Assembly: GCF_002115805.1 (NCBI RefSeq)
Contig: NZ_JFKC01000001.1
Coordinates: 496,001 to 560,000, forward strand
Reading direction: 5' to 3'
Length of the DNA: 64,000 bases
Source: Marivita geojedonensis
GTDB taxonomy: Bacteria; Pseudomonadota; Alphaproteobacteria; Rhodobacterales; Rhodobacteraceae
Shown here: positions 27,155 to 36,131 of the stretch, one piece after another
Position numbering within the stretch: position 1 is the stretch's first letter
Layout: each line of letters opens with the position of its first letter
Translations under genes and position numbers: made by a program
Notes under the pieces: model-generated
What the model was told of the DNA's origin: nothing
What the model saw: only the letters and a program-made list of their open reading frames with translations
Databases searched by the model: none

Positions 27155-28590
27155 CCGAGATCCGTCACGAACAGATGCGCATCGGTGGTGAAAAGGTCGA
27201 CACCGATGCTCGGCTCGAAGTCCGCTATCCCTACACCGACGAGGTGATCGGCACCGTCCCGATGGGCACCGCCGAACACGCCCGACGCGCGTTCGAGATT
27301 GCCGCGAACTATCAGCCCAAGCTCACCCGCTACGAACGCAGCCGAATCCTGCAACGTGCCGGAGAACTGATCGGCGAACGCCGAGATTACCTTGCCAAGT
27401 GGCTGACGCTGGAACTGGGCATCTGCCACCAGCACTCGATCTACGAGACCAAGCGCGCGCAGGACGTGTACCAGTTCGCTGCCGCCGAAGCGCTCAAGGA
27501 CGATGGCGAGATTTTCTCCTGCGACCTCACCCACAACGGCAAGGCGCGCAAGATCTTCACCATGCGCGAACCCGTCCGCGCAATCAGCGCGATCACCCCG
27601 TTCAACCACCCACTGAACATGGTCAGCCACAAGATCGCACCGTCGATTGCCACCAACAACTGCATGGTGTGCAAGCCCACGGAACTGACACCACTCACGG
27701 CGCTGACCTTGGCCGACATCCTGTATGAGGCGGGCCTGCCGCCCGAGATGTTCCAGGTTGTCACCGGCATGCCCGCCGATATCGGCGACGAGATGGTGAC
27801 GAACGAAAACATCGACATCATCACCTTCACCGGCGGCGTCCCTGTCGGCAAACTCATCGCCTCCAAAGCGGGCTACAAGCGCACCGCACTCGAACTGGGC
27901 GGCAATGACCCCCTGATCGTCTGCAACGACCTGAGCGATGCCGATCTCGACAAGGCCGCGACCATTGCCGTTGCGGGCGCCACCGGCAACTCCGGCCAGC
28001 GCTGCACCGCGATCAAGCGCATTCTTGTGCAGGAAAGCGTTGCCGACAAATTCGTGCCTTTGGTGGTCGAGAAGGCCAAGAAGATCAAATTCGGCGATCC
28101 GCAGGATCCGGCAACCGAGCTTGGCTGCGTGATACACGCGCAAGCCGCAGAGCTGTTCGAAAAACGGGTCTACATGGCCGCAGATCAAGGCGCGAAAGTG
28201 CTGTATGATCCGGGCCGCAGGGGCGCACTGCTCCCGCCAATCGTGGTCGATCATGTTCCTCATGACAGCGAACTGGTGATGGAGGAAACCTTCGGACCGA
28301 TCATCCCCATCGTCCGCGTCCCCGACAACGACGAAGAGGTGATGCGCATCTCCAACAGCACCGATTTCGGGCTGTCCTCCGGCGTATGCACCAACGACCT
28401 GAACCGCGCGATTGCCTATATCAACGGGCTCAACGTCGGCACCTGCAACATCTGGGAACAGCCGGGCTACCGGATCGAGATGTCGCCCTTCGGGGGCATC
28501 AAGGACAGCGGCAACGGCGTCAAGGAAGGCGTCATCGAAGCGATGAAGTTCTTCACCAACGTCAAAACCTACTCCCTGCCGTGGCCATAA
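27151..28590 (+). CDS. phnY: Phosphonoacetaldehyde dehydrogenase PhnY
   Basis: A 479-residue NAD(P)-dependent aldehyde dehydrogenase that oxidises phosphonoacetaldehyde to phosphonoacetate. Family marks are the N-terminal [45 protein letters not shown], the glutamate of [11 protein letters not shown], and the catalytic cysteine in [12 protein letters not shown]. It starts inside the phnA stop (ATGA) and the next gene begins within its last codons. Position between phnA and the PbfA-like gene supports the specific assignment over a generic succinate-semialdehyde dehydrogenase. Confidence 0.93.
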   Translation: MTEIRHEQMRIGGEKVDTDARLEVRYPYTDEVIGTVPMGTAEHARRAFEIAANYQPKLTRYERSRILQRAGELIGERRDYLAKWLTLELGICHQHSIYETKRAQDVYQFAAAEALKDDGEIFSCDLTHNGKARKIFTMREPVRAISAITPFNHPLNMVSHKIAPSIATNNCMVCKPTELTPLTALTLADILYEAGLPPEMFQVVTGMPADIGDEMVTNENIDIITFTGGVPVGKLIASKAGYKRTALELGGNDPLIVCNDLSDADLDKAATIAVAGATGNSGQRCTAIKRILVQESVADKFVPLVVEKAKKIKFGDPQDPATELGCVIHAQAAELFEKRVYMAADQGAKVLYDPGRRGALLPPIVVDHVPHDSELVMEETFGPIIPIVRVPDNDEEVMRISNSTDFGLSSGVCTNDLNRAIAYINGLNVGTCNIWEQPGYRIEMSPFGGIKDSGNGVKEGVIEAMKFFTNVKTYSLPWP

Positions 28591-29933
28591 CCCGTCACAC
28601 CGAAGGCGAAGCCAACACCAGCGCCGCGCGGGCCGAATGGGCGTCGCGGGAAACACATAACGAAACCCGCGACCTGCTCGCGCGCGATGCTAACGCTTTC
28701 CTGCACCAGTCGCTGTCCTCGCCTTGCCTCAGTACCATCGCCAAGGCCGAAGGCATCTGGATCGAAGACACCAGCGGTCGCCGCTTCATGGATTTCCACG
28801 GCAACTCGGTACATCATATCGGCTATGGCCACCCGCGCCTTGTGCAGGCGGTGAAAGACCAGATCGACGCGCTGCCCTTCTCACCGCGCCGATTCACCAA
28901 CGATGTCTCCGTCACGCTCGCTGAACGCCTGGGCCAGATCGCACCCGGCACCCTCAACCGCGTTCTCTTCACGACTGGCGGATCGGATGCCGTCGAAGTT
29001 GCCCTGCGCCTTGCCCGCGCTGCCACGGGACGGTTCAAGACGATCAGCTTCTGGGACGCGTTCCACGGAGCAGGCTTTGGCGCGTCCAGCGTGGGCGGCG
29101 AAGCCACCTTCCGCAGCCATATCGCAGGCCCGCTCCTGCCGGGTGCGGAGCACGTCGCGCCCTTCCACTGCTATCACTGCGCCTACGGTCACCCCGGACC
29201 TGAAACTTGTGCCCTTGCCTGCGCCAAGATGGTCGAATTCGCACTTGCCCGCGAAGGCGACGTGGCGGCGGTGATCGCCGAACCCATGCGCGCTGTGCCC
29301 GTCGTCCCACCGCCGGGCTACTGGCAAGCGGTGCAGGCCGCCTGCCGCAAACACGGCGCGCTGCTCATCATGGATGAAATTCCCACCGGCCTCGGCAAGA
29401 CCGGCCGCATGTTCGCCTTCGACCATGACGGGATCGAGCCCGACATCGTGGTTCTGGGCAAGGCGCTTGGTGGCGGCATGCTTCCCATCGCGGGGATCAT
29501 TGCGCGGGACGATCTGAACGTCGCCGGCGACTTCGCCATCGGCCACTACACGCACGAGAAAAACCCCGTCACCGCCCGTGCCGCCCTGACCACGCTCGAC
29601 ATCATCGAGGACGAAGGTCTGGTCGACCGCTCCGCCACTCTTGGCGCCCACGCGCAGGACCGCCTGAAGGACGCGCTGCATGATCACCCGTATGTCGGCG
29701 ACATCCGCGGTCGCGGCCTCATGTTCGGGGTCGAGATCGTCACCGACCGCGACAGCCGCACCCCCGATCCCGACCGGGCCGAGCGCATCTATTACGCCTG
29801 CCTCGACAAAGGCCTCAGCTTCAAGATCAGCGCTGGCAGTGTTCTGACCCTGTCGCCGCCGCTGGTGATCTCTGAAGCCGATCTAGACACAGCCCTCGAC
29901 ATCGTCATCGACGCAACAAAGGCGCAGGTGTGA
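28581..29933 (+). CDS. pbfA: PLP-dependent (R)-1-hydroxy-2-aminoethylphosphonate ammonia-lyase-like (PbfA)
   Basis: A 450-residue class III aminotransferase-fold protein: [72 protein letters not shown] and the PLP lysine in [12 protein letters not shown]. Members of this fold inside phnW clusters (PbfA) are known to deaminate (R)-2-amino-1-hydroxyethylphosphonate to phosphonoacetaldehyde, which would merge with PhnY here. I chose GTG 28581, ten bases inside phnY, because no in-frame ATG occurs before the FMDFHGN segment. A true transaminase cannot be excluded by eye. Confidence 0.8.
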   Translation: MAITRHTEGEANTSAARAEWASRETHNETRDLLARDANAFLHQSLSSPCLSTIAKAEGIWIEDTSGRRFMDFHGNSVHHIGYGHPRLVQAVKDQIDALPFSPRRFTNDVSVTLAERLGQIAPGTLNRVLFTTGGSDAVEVALRLARAATGRFKTISFWDAFHGAGFGASSVGGEATFRSHIAGPLLPGAEHVAPFHCYHCAYGHPGPETCALACAKMVEFALAREGDVAAVIAEPMRAVPVVPPPGYWQAVQAACRKHGALLIMDEIPTGLGKTGRMFAFDHDGIEPDIVVLGKALGGGMLPIAGIIARDDLNVAGDFAIGHYTHEKNPVTARAALTTLDIIEDEGLVDRSATLGAHAQDRLKDALHDHPYVGDIRGRGLMFGVEIVTDRDSRTPDPDRAERIYYACLDKGLSFKISAGSVLTLSPPLVISEADLDTALDIVIDATKAQV

Positions 29934-30757
29934 CCGCTGCCGTCCTTGCCATCGTTCTCTCGGCTGCGCTTCTTCATGCGTTGTGGAACGCTCTTGTCAA
30001 AGCATCAGGAGACAGGGCGATCACTCTCGGCCTTGTTGCAACCGGCCATTGTGTTCCCGCGCTTTTTCTCTTGCCGTTTGTTCCCGTTCCGCTTGCTGCA
30101 GCCTTTCCCTATATCGTCGCCTCTACGGTTATTCACTGGGCATACTACTACTTCCTGAATGTCTCTTATCGCTTTGGAGACCTGTCCCTGATTTACCCGA
30201 TCGCCCGTGGAACTGCCCCTGTGATGGTCGCAATGGGTGCCATGATCTGGGCTGACGAACATCTGTCTCTGTGGGCATGGATTGGTATCTTCACGATATC
30301 TGCCGGGATCATGGTTTTGGCCGCTGTTCGCCATGCGGACAAACGGGGGATTTGGGCTGCGCTTCTGAATTCCGCGATTATTGCGGCCTATTCCGTGGTT
30401 GACGGGATCGGAATTCGGGTGTCCGGATCTCCGGTCGGATATGTCACCTGGCTGTTCTCTGCCGAGGTCTGTGTCGCAGGGTTCGTGTTCGCAAGACAAT
30501 ACGAACGTACGCGCGCAATTGGGAGAAAGGCCCTTGCGCTTGGTCTGGCGGGTGGTGTTATCTCGGGACTCGCCTATGGCCTTGCACTGTTTGCCAAGAC
30601 CCTTGCACCGATTGGCATTGTGTCCGCCGTGCGTGAAACATCGGTGATCTTTGCCGCGTTGATCGGTGTGATCTGGATGGGCGAGGGACCCGCGGGCCGT
30701 AGACTTGTCGCTGCAACCATCGTAGCCGGAGGCATCATGATCCTTGCGCTGTTCTGA
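29930..30757 (+). CDS. EamA/DMT-family membrane transporter
   Basis: A 275-residue protein with about ten membrane helices in two EamA repeats; the repeat marks are LLHALWNALVKASGD, SLIYPIARGTAPVMVA and the second-half PIGIVSAVRETSVIFAALIGVIWMGEG. It starts at GTG 29930, overlapping the upstream stop (GTGA). Drug/metabolite transporters of this type usually export small molecules. Inside the phosphonate operon it might export an amino acid or intermediate, or take part in uptake; the direction and substrate are not shown by the sequence. Its codon use is a little less GC-rich than that of phnW-phnY. Confidence 0.85.
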   Translation: MTAAVLAIVLSAALLHALWNALVKASGDRAITLGLVATGHCVPALFLLPFVPVPLAAAFPYIVASTVIHWAYYYFLNVSYRFGDLSLIYPIARGTAPVMVAMGAMIWADEHLSLWAWIGIFTISAGIMVLAAVRHADKRGIWAALLNSAIIAAYSVVDGIGIRVSGSPVGYVTWLFSAEVCVAGFVFARQYERTRAIGRKALALGLAGGVISGLAYGLALFAKTLAPIGIVSAVRETSVIFAALIGVIWMGEGPAGRRLVAATIVAGGIMILALF

Positions 30758-30772
30758 GTAACTTGAAAGCAA

Positions 30773-32443
30773 ATGCAAATACTTTCCTTCCTCCTCCATC
30801 TCTCCGGTGCAGTCTTATTGCTGCTGTTCGCTGTTCGCATGGTGCGAACCGGGATCGAGCGCGCGCTCGGACCGCGCCTGCATCGGGCGATGGGCACACC
30901 GCGTGGCCCGCTGACAATGATGACATCTGGTCTGTTGATGGCGATGGTCCTTCAGAGTTCGGCGGCCGTGACCCTCTTGGTGGCTGGTTTTGCAGGAACG
31001 GGAGGTATCGGGTTTGCCCCCGGTCTCGCGATGGTTCTCGGCGGAGATCTCGGGTCAGCCTTGCTGATCATGCTGCTGTCTTTCCCATTGGAAGAAGTCA
31101 TACCCGCGCTGCTTGTCGTGGGTGGTTTGCTTTTTCTGAAATCGCAGGCGCGGAACTGGAAACAGGCGGGTCGCATACTTGTCGGTATCGCTCTGATCCT
31201 GATCGCGCTTCGATATCTCAGAGAAGCTGTTGAACCCGTACGCGACAGCGCCATTCTTCCGGCGCTTGCCGGCTACTTCGAGAAGGACTTTGTTACTGCA
31301 TTTCTGACGGGGGCCGCACTTGCCTTCGTTATGCACAGTTCGGTCGCGACCATCCTGATGACGGTTGCCGTTGTCGGCATTGGCGCCCTCCCATTGGCGG
31401 CGGGTATCTCTCTGGTCTTGGGAGCCAACCTGGGATCTGCGTTCATTCCGGTCTGGTTGACCCGGAGAGCTGCGCCATCGGTGCGGCGCATCCCGGTGGC
31501 CAATCTCATTCTGCGCGGCTTTGCGGCTGTCGTTGTGGCAACCCTGATAGATCTGCTTGGCCTGCCCGACAGTGCTGCCCGATTGAGCGATGCCGCTACT
31601 CTGGTGGCCGTACATATCGCGTTCAACTTCTGTGTGCTGTCGCTTGTCCTGCTGGCGCGACCGCTCGAAACAGTGCTTCTCCGGGTGATGCCGGATCTTG
31701 CCTCGAATAAAACGCCCAAACCCCTGCACAGATCGCATCTTGATCCGGGTACGACGGACACCCCGGTGCGGGCACTGGCCTGTCTGCGGCGGGAGGTCAT
31801 TCGCATGGCGGATGTTTTGTCAGAAATGCTGGCCCCGACGATGACCCTCTATCAGTCATACGACAGGGATCAGGCCCGCGCGCTGACCGCAGAGGATGAT
31901 ATCCTAAACAAGGCGCTCCATGACATTCGACTGTTTGCTGCTGAATTGCCGCACCATGCAATGCAGAAATCGGAAAAACGCGAGCTGCGTGCGCTGGTGG
32001 ATTACGCCATCGCCATCGAAGCCGCGGGAGACCTGCTGGTGAAGCGACTGCTGCCACTGGCCGAAGAAAAATCGGTGAATGGCCTGTCGTTCTCTAAGGC
32101 TGGATTTGCCGAACTGTCCGGCCTGCATAAGCGGCTGTGCCAAAACCTTCAGACTGCGTCCAGCGTACTGGTCAGCAACGATCTGATCGGTGCCCGCCAG
32201 CTCTTGGAAGAAAAAGCTGAAATGGCGCGCCTCGAACGGAAGACGCGCAAGGAACATCTCAAGCGCCTTAGTGCCGGTGTGCCGGAGAGCTTTGCCTCAA
32301 GCGACGTGCACATCGAAACGGCCTACACACTGAAGGAAATCCATTCCTGGATCGTGACCGTTGCGCACCCCATTCTTCTACGTGAGGGCCAGTTGTTGGA
32401 CAGTCGCCTCACCGACGACGAACCTGCGCCGGCTTTACGGTGA
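30773..32443 (+). CDS. Na/Pi cotransporter family protein with PhoU-like C-terminus
   Basis: A 556-residue protein of the NptA/PNaS family. Two inverted membrane halves carry the phosphate-site repeats VLQSSAAVTLL and MHSSVATILMT, each flanked by a GGDLGSA or GANLGSA segment. The last 220 residues are helical and charged, resembling PhoU-type regulatory domains. It lies 15 bases after the EamA gene, as the last gene of the phn operon, and its end overlaps the convergent RpiR gene by nine bases. A likely job is to move phosphate released by PhnA out of the cell, or to balance it; uptake is the alternative. Confidence 0.85.
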   Translation: MQILSFLLHLSGAVLLLLFAVRMVRTGIERALGPRLHRAMGTPRGPLTMMTSGLLMAMVLQSSAAVTLLVAGFAGTGGIGFAPGLAMVLGGDLGSALLIMLLSFPLEEVIPALLVVGGLLFLKSQARNWKQAGRILVGIALILIALRYLREAVEPVRDSAILPALAGYFEKDFVTAFLTGAALAFVMHSSVATILMTVAVVGIGALPLAAGISLVLGANLGSAFIPVWLTRRAAPSVRRIPVANLILRGFAAVVVATLIDLLGLPDSAARLSDAATLVAVHIAFNFCVLSLVLLARPLETVLLRVMPDLASNKTPKPLHRSHLDPGTTDTPVRALACLRREVIRMADVLSEMLAPTMTLYQSYDRDQARALTAEDDILNKALHDIRLFAAELPHHAMQKSEKRELRALVDYAIAIEAAGDLLVKRLLPLAEEKSVNGLSFSKAGFAELSGLHKRLCQNLQTASSVLVSNDLIGARQLLEEKAEMARLERKTRKEHLKRLSAGVPESFASSDVHIETAYTLKEIHSWIVTVAHPILLREGQLLDSRLTDDEPAPALR

Positions 32444-33304
32444 CTTTCGGAAGATGCGGGTGGACTGAAACATGTCCTCCAACGCCTCGATCCGGGCGCG
32501 CGCCGTGTCCGATACGCGTGTCTGCACCTCGGCGATCAAGGCTTCAATCACCAGATTGATTGCCAGTGTGGAGTCCCAGTTCGAAGGAACTTCGATCAAC
32601 GCGTTGACCACGTGATCGGCCAGTTTGGAAATCGGTGACCCCCATTGATCGGTGAATAGAACGATTTCTGCCTCGCGCTCTTTTGCCAGTTCAGCCAGGC
32701 GTTCAAGGTCACGTTCATAGCGGCGAATGTCGAAAAGGATAAGGACCGAGGCCCGGTCCATATCGAGGATGTATTGCGGCCAGACGTTGGGGGATGCCCC
32801 CAGAAGCGTCACGCCGGGGCGGATGATCTGAAGATGATTGTAGAAGTAATCGGCATTCGACCGCGTAATCCGCCCACCGGAAAGAAAAAGCGGCCTTTGC
32901 CGGTCCGCCAGAACACGGGCGATCGCGTCCAGCGTTTCAGGCCGCAGCCTGTCGATTGTTCGGCTGAGATTGTCGAACACCGCCTCGGCAAACGCCTTGA
33001 ATGCTGCCGACCCTGGCTGCGCGCTGCCCCAGCCCTCTCTCTTATGGATCGGGGTCTTGAATTGTGCTGACGCTTCCTCGCGCATTGCCGACTGCAATTC
33101 TGGAAAGCCGTCGAAACCAAGTTTGCGGGCCAACCTGATGACGGTGGGTGTCGAAACACCGGCCGCCTCTGCGATCTTGGTAATGGATTGCAGACCTCCC
33201 ACCGGGTAATCGCGCATGAGAACCCCGCTCAGCTGTCGTTCTGCGGGTGTCAGCGAAACCGCCTGATCGTGCAAACGATCCTTGACAGACAAGGGTTTTG
33301 CCAT
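32435..33304 (-). CDS. MurR/RpiR-family transcriptional regulator
   Basis: A 289-residue regulator with an N-terminal RpiR helix-turn-helix (LTPAERQLSGVLMRDYPVGGLQSITKIAEAAGVSTPTVIRLARKLGFDGF) split here only for description, and a C-terminal SIS domain (RPLFLSGGRITRSNADYFYNHL, VLILFDIRRYERDLERLAELAKE). SIS domains of this family bind sugar phosphates or other small metabolites. It is divergent from the amidohydrolase/TRAP operon; a TGTAG...CTACA palindrome lies 15 bases before its ATG, so autoregulation and control of the operon are likely. Confidence 0.9.
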   Translation of the reverse strand: MAKPLSVKDRLHDQAVSLTPAERQLSGVLMRDYPVGGLQSITKIAEAAGVSTPTVIRLARKLGFDGFPELQSAMREEASAQFKTPIHKREGWGSAQPGSAAFKAFAEAVFDNLSRTIDRLRPETLDAIARVLADRQRPLFLSGGRITRSNADYFYNHLQIIRPGVTLLGASPNVWPQYILDMDRASVLILFDIRRYERDLERLAELAKEREAEIVLFTDQWGSPISKLADHVVNALIEVPSNWDSTLAINLVIEALIAEVQTRVSDTARARIEALEDMFQSTRIFRKSP

Positions 33305-33318
33305 CGTTTGATGCCTTT

Positions 33319-33334
33319 TGTAGCAATCACTACA
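33319..33334. promoter_or_regulatory. RpiR-type palindromic operator
   Basis: TGTAGCAATCACTACA has perfect 5-base arms around a 6-base centre and resembles the TGTAGT-N4-ACTACA sites known for RpiR-family proteins such as HexR. It lies between the regulator start (33304) and the start of the divergent operon (33400). Confidence 0.5.
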
Positions 33335-33399
33335 TTCTGCAATTCATTGGTACAAAAATCAACGAAATTATCTTGACAGGTGACTGGGCCAGCACCCTA

Positions 33400-34179
33400 A
33401 TGAGTTGCGTGACCACATCCGCGCAACATACGATTCTGGCAGAAGCAGACGGCCCCGCCGCTGAAGTGATTGCGCCTGATGGCGCTGCGCAGATCTGTCT
33501 CGTTTGCGAACATGCCAGCGCCTTCATACCGCAGCGACTCAACGATCTTGGACTCGCGCCAGAGCATCGCCTGAGCCATGCTGCGTGGGATATCGGGGGG
33601 CGGGAGCTGGCCATCGCATTGTCGCGCATACTCAATGCACCATTGGTGTGCGCCCGCGTGTCGCGACTGGTTTATGACTGCAATCGTCCGCCAACTGCTC
33701 CGGATGCAATCCCAACACGATCCGAAGTGATCGACGTTCCCGGAAATGCCGCGTTGTCGGAGACAGACCGGGCCGCGCGGGTGACCGAAATTTATGAACC
33801 TTTCCGCAGCTTGCTGAGCAACACGCTCGATTCCTTTGCTGCGCCACCTGTCCTGGTAACGATACACTCCTTCACACCGGTATGGTTTGGCGTACCCCGT
33901 GAAGTTGAACTTGGTCTGCTGCATGACAGCGACGACAGGCTGGCCAGGGCGATGTTGGCAAGCGCCCCAGATGGGCTGGATACCAGACTGAATGCGCCCT
34001 ACGACGCAACCGATGGCGTGACCCACACCCTGCGCGAACATGCGATCCCGCGCGGTCTGCAAAATGTCATGATCGAGGTTCGTAATGACCTGATCTCCGA
34101 TGCGGCTGGTGTTTCCCGATTTGCCGACATCCTTGCGGGAATGCTGACCAAGGCATTGGCAGAGCAGGAGGCGACATGA
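33400..34179 (+). CDS. N-formylglutamate amidohydrolase-family protein
   Basis: A 259-residue zinc amidohydrolase of the HutG/FGase family. Typical segments are LVCEHASAFIPQRLNDLGL, HAAWDIGGRELA, VSRLVYDCNRPP, VTIHSFTPVWFG and the C-terminal MIEVRNDLI. I start it at ATG 33400; the frame continues 34 codons upstream into the regulator start, which is unlikely. No hut genes are nearby. Because it shares an operon with a GS-like ligase, aldehyde dehydrogenase and alcohol dehydrogenase, I suggest that it hydrolyses a glutamyl amide in that route. Classical N-formylglutamate hydrolysis remains possible. It overlaps the TRAP gene by four bases. Confidence 0.8.
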   Translation: MSCVTTSAQHTILAEADGPAAEVIAPDGAAQICLVCEHASAFIPQRLNDLGLAPEHRLSHAAWDIGGRELAIALSRILNAPLVCARVSRLVYDCNRPPTAPDAIPTRSEVIDVPGNAALSETDRAARVTEIYEPFRSLLSNTLDSFAAPPVLVTIHSFTPVWFGVPREVELGLLHDSDDRLARAMLASAPDGLDTRLNAPYDATDGVTHTLREHAIPRGLQNVMIEVRNDLISDAAGVSRFADILAGMLTKALAEQEAT

Positions 34180-34757
34180 CGGGCGCGTTGCAGGCCTATG
34201 TTCGGGTGATCGACCCGTTCAACCGCATAATCGGGCGGATCGTGATGTACGGCATCTTCGTGATGATGGGCATCCTGCTCTGGTCTTCAGTGTCGAAAGT
34301 GTTCTTCCTGCCTTCGCTCTGGACGCTGGAAATGGCTCAGTTTGCCATGGTCGCCTATTACATCCTTGGCGGCCCCTATTCGATCCAGCTGGGATCGAAC
34401 GTGCGCATGGATCTGATCTACGGTGAAATGAGCGATCGCCGCAAAGCCGCCATCGACGCGTTGACCGTGGTATTCCTGCTCGTCTACCTGGTTTTCCTGC
34501 TCTATGGCGGCATCGCTTCGACAGCCTACTCGCTGGGCTATTTCGGCTCTGAACCGATCAGCTTTTTCGCGGGCCTCGCCACCGGCAATGCAGAGCTTGG
34601 CTTCCTCGAACGCAGCCCCACCTCGTGGCGGCCGTACCTCTGGCCGATCAAGGTCATTATGGTGATCGGGATCTTCCTGATGCTGCTGCAAGTGCTCTGC
34701 GAACTGGCCAAGGACATCCTGCGCCTCAAGGGACATGACATGGGGGCAAAAATCTGA
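34176..34757 (+). CDS. TRAP transporter small permease (DctQ-like)
   Basis: A 193-residue protein with four membrane helices, the DctQ subunit of a tripartite ATP-independent periplasmic transporter. LWTLEMAQFAMVAYYILGGPYSIQLGSNVRMDLIY is the family's central segment. It overlaps both the preceding amidohydrolase and the following large permease by one to four bases. It supports the DctM channel in Na-coupled uptake. Together with 34757-36082 and 36132-37169 it makes a complete transporter for the substrate of the downstream GS-like pathway. Confidence 0.9.
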   Translation: MTGALQAYVRVIDPFNRIIGRIVMYGIFVMMGILLWSSVSKVFFLPSLWTLEMAQFAMVAYYILGGPYSIQLGSNVRMDLIYGEMSDRRKAAIDALTVVFLLVYLVFLLYGGIASTAYSLGYFGSEPISFFAGLATGNAELGFLERSPTSWRPYLWPIKVIMVIGIFLMLLQVLCELAKDILRLKGHDMGAKI

Positions 34758-36082
34758 TGCCGTATGAACTGATTGCGGCACTCATGTTTTCGACCATGAT
34801 GCTGATGCTCCTGACGGGCCAGCGCGTGTTCGGTGCCATTGGCTTTGTGGCCGTGGTCGCGGCGTTCTTCCTCTGGGGTGACCGGGGTGGGTACGACCTG
34901 GGTTTCTCGGCGGCGATGAAGTTGATGAAATGGTATCCGCTGCTGACGCTGCCGATGTTCATCTTCATGGGCTACGTGCTCTCGGAAAGCCGCATTGCCG
35001 ATGACCTCTACAAGATGTTCCACGTCTGGATGGGTGGCCTGTCTGGCGGCCTCGCTGTCGGCACCATCGGCCTGATGGTTCTGATCTCGGCCATGAACGG
35101 GCTCAGCGTTGCGGGCATGGCCATCGGCGCCACCATCGCGCTGCCCGAACTCTTGAGGCGCGGATACGACAAACGCATGGTGACGGGGGTGATCCAGGCC
35201 GGGTCATCTCTGGGTATCCTCGTGCCACCCTCTGTTGTGCTGGTTCTCTACGCGATGATCGCCCGTCAACCGGTCGGCCAACTGTGGCTCGCAGGTGTGA
35301 TCCCGGGACTGATGATGGCGACGATGTTCATCTTCTACATAGTGATCCGCTGCAAACTGAACCCGTCTCTTGGCCCGGTTCTTTCGCCGGAGGAGCGCGA
35401 CATTCCCCGCGCAGAAAAGCTGCGCTTGCTGCGCGCCGGTCTGTTGCCGCTCGTCATCTTCTTCGTGATGATGGTGCCTTTCGTCAACGGATGGACTTCA
35501 CTTGTCGAGAGCTCGGCCATCGGAGCCATCGCCGCCTTCATGGCTGCCGTCCTCAAAGGCCGAATGACCCGCGAGGTGTTCGAGAACTCGGTCCGCAACA
35601 CGCTGGGCATCTCGTGCATGTTCATGTGGATCATCCTCGCTGCGCTGGCCTTCGGCGCCGTGTTCGACGGTTTGGGCGCGGTCAAGGCGATCGAGAACCT
35701 GTTTACGGAACAGCTTGGTCTGAACCCGTGGATGATCCTGATCCTGATGCAGCTCAGCTTCATCATCATGGGTACATTCCTTGACGACACCGCCATGCTG
35801 GTGATCGTCGCGCCGCTTTACGTTCCGTTGGTGGGCGCACTGGGCTTCGATCTGATCTGGTACGGCATCCTCTACACGATCACGACCCAGATCGCCTACA
35901 TGACGCCGCCCTTCGGCTATAACCTCTTCCTGATGCGCGCGATGGCTCCGCCGGAAATCAGCCTTCGTGACATCTACACATCCATCCTTCCCTTCGTAGC
36001 AGTGATGGTGATGGCACTCGCGATCATCATGATCTTCCCGGATATAGCCCTTTGGCTGCCGGAATACGTGTACGACAAATAA
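34757..36082 (+). CDS. TRAP transporter large permease (DctM-like)
   Basis: A 441-residue DctM protein with about 12 membrane segments. Family marks are LLTGQRVFGAIGF, LPMFIFMGYVLSESRIADDLYKMF, SAMNGLSVAGMAIGATIALPELLRRGYDKRMV (an abridged view), QAGSSLGILVPPSVVLVLYAM and MTPPFGYNLFLMRAM. It forms the ion-coupled translocation channel. The ATG overlaps the last base of the small permease stop. A small CCCCG-GAAG-CGGGG stem-loop follows the stop and precedes the binding-protein gene. Confidence 0.93.
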   Translation: MPYELIAALMFSTMMLMLLTGQRVFGAIGFVAVVAAFFLWGDRGGYDLGFSAAMKLMKWYPLLTLPMFIFMGYVLSESRIADDLYKMFHVWMGGLSGGLAVGTIGLMVLISAMNGLSVAGMAIGATIALPELLRRGYDKRMVTGVIQAGSSLGILVPPSVVLVLYAMIARQPVGQLWLAGVIPGLMMATMFIFYIVIRCKLNPSLGPVLSPEERDIPRAEKLRLLRAGLLPLVIFFVMMVPFVNGWTSLVESSAIGAIAAFMAAVLKGRMTREVFENSVRNTLGISCMFMWIILAALAFGAVFDGLGAVKAIENLFTEQLGLNPWMILILMQLSFIIMGTFLDDTAMLVIVAPLYVPLVGALGFDLIWYGILYTITTQIAYMTPPFGYNLFLMRAMAPPEISLRDIYTSILPFVAVMVMALAIIMIFPDIALWLPEYVYDK

Positions 36083-36091
36083 CCAAAAAGA

Positions 36092-36105
36092 CCCCGGAAG
36101 CGGGG
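36092..36105 (+). other. Small intercistronic stem-loop
   Basis: CCCCG-GAAG-CGGGG, a 5-base stem with a GAAG tetraloop, lies nine bases after the TRAP large-permease stop and before the GAGAGGAAATG start region of the binding-protein gene. It may mark an RNA-processing point that separates the highly expressed binding-protein message. Confidence 0.4.
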
Positions 36106-36131
36106 CAGCAACCCAACCGAGAGGAAATGAC

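Noticed and set aside
28386-28580. Upstream extension of the PbfA-like gene
   Set aside because: It overlaps the last 65 codons of phnY in another frame; GTG 28581 is at the family's normal N-terminus.
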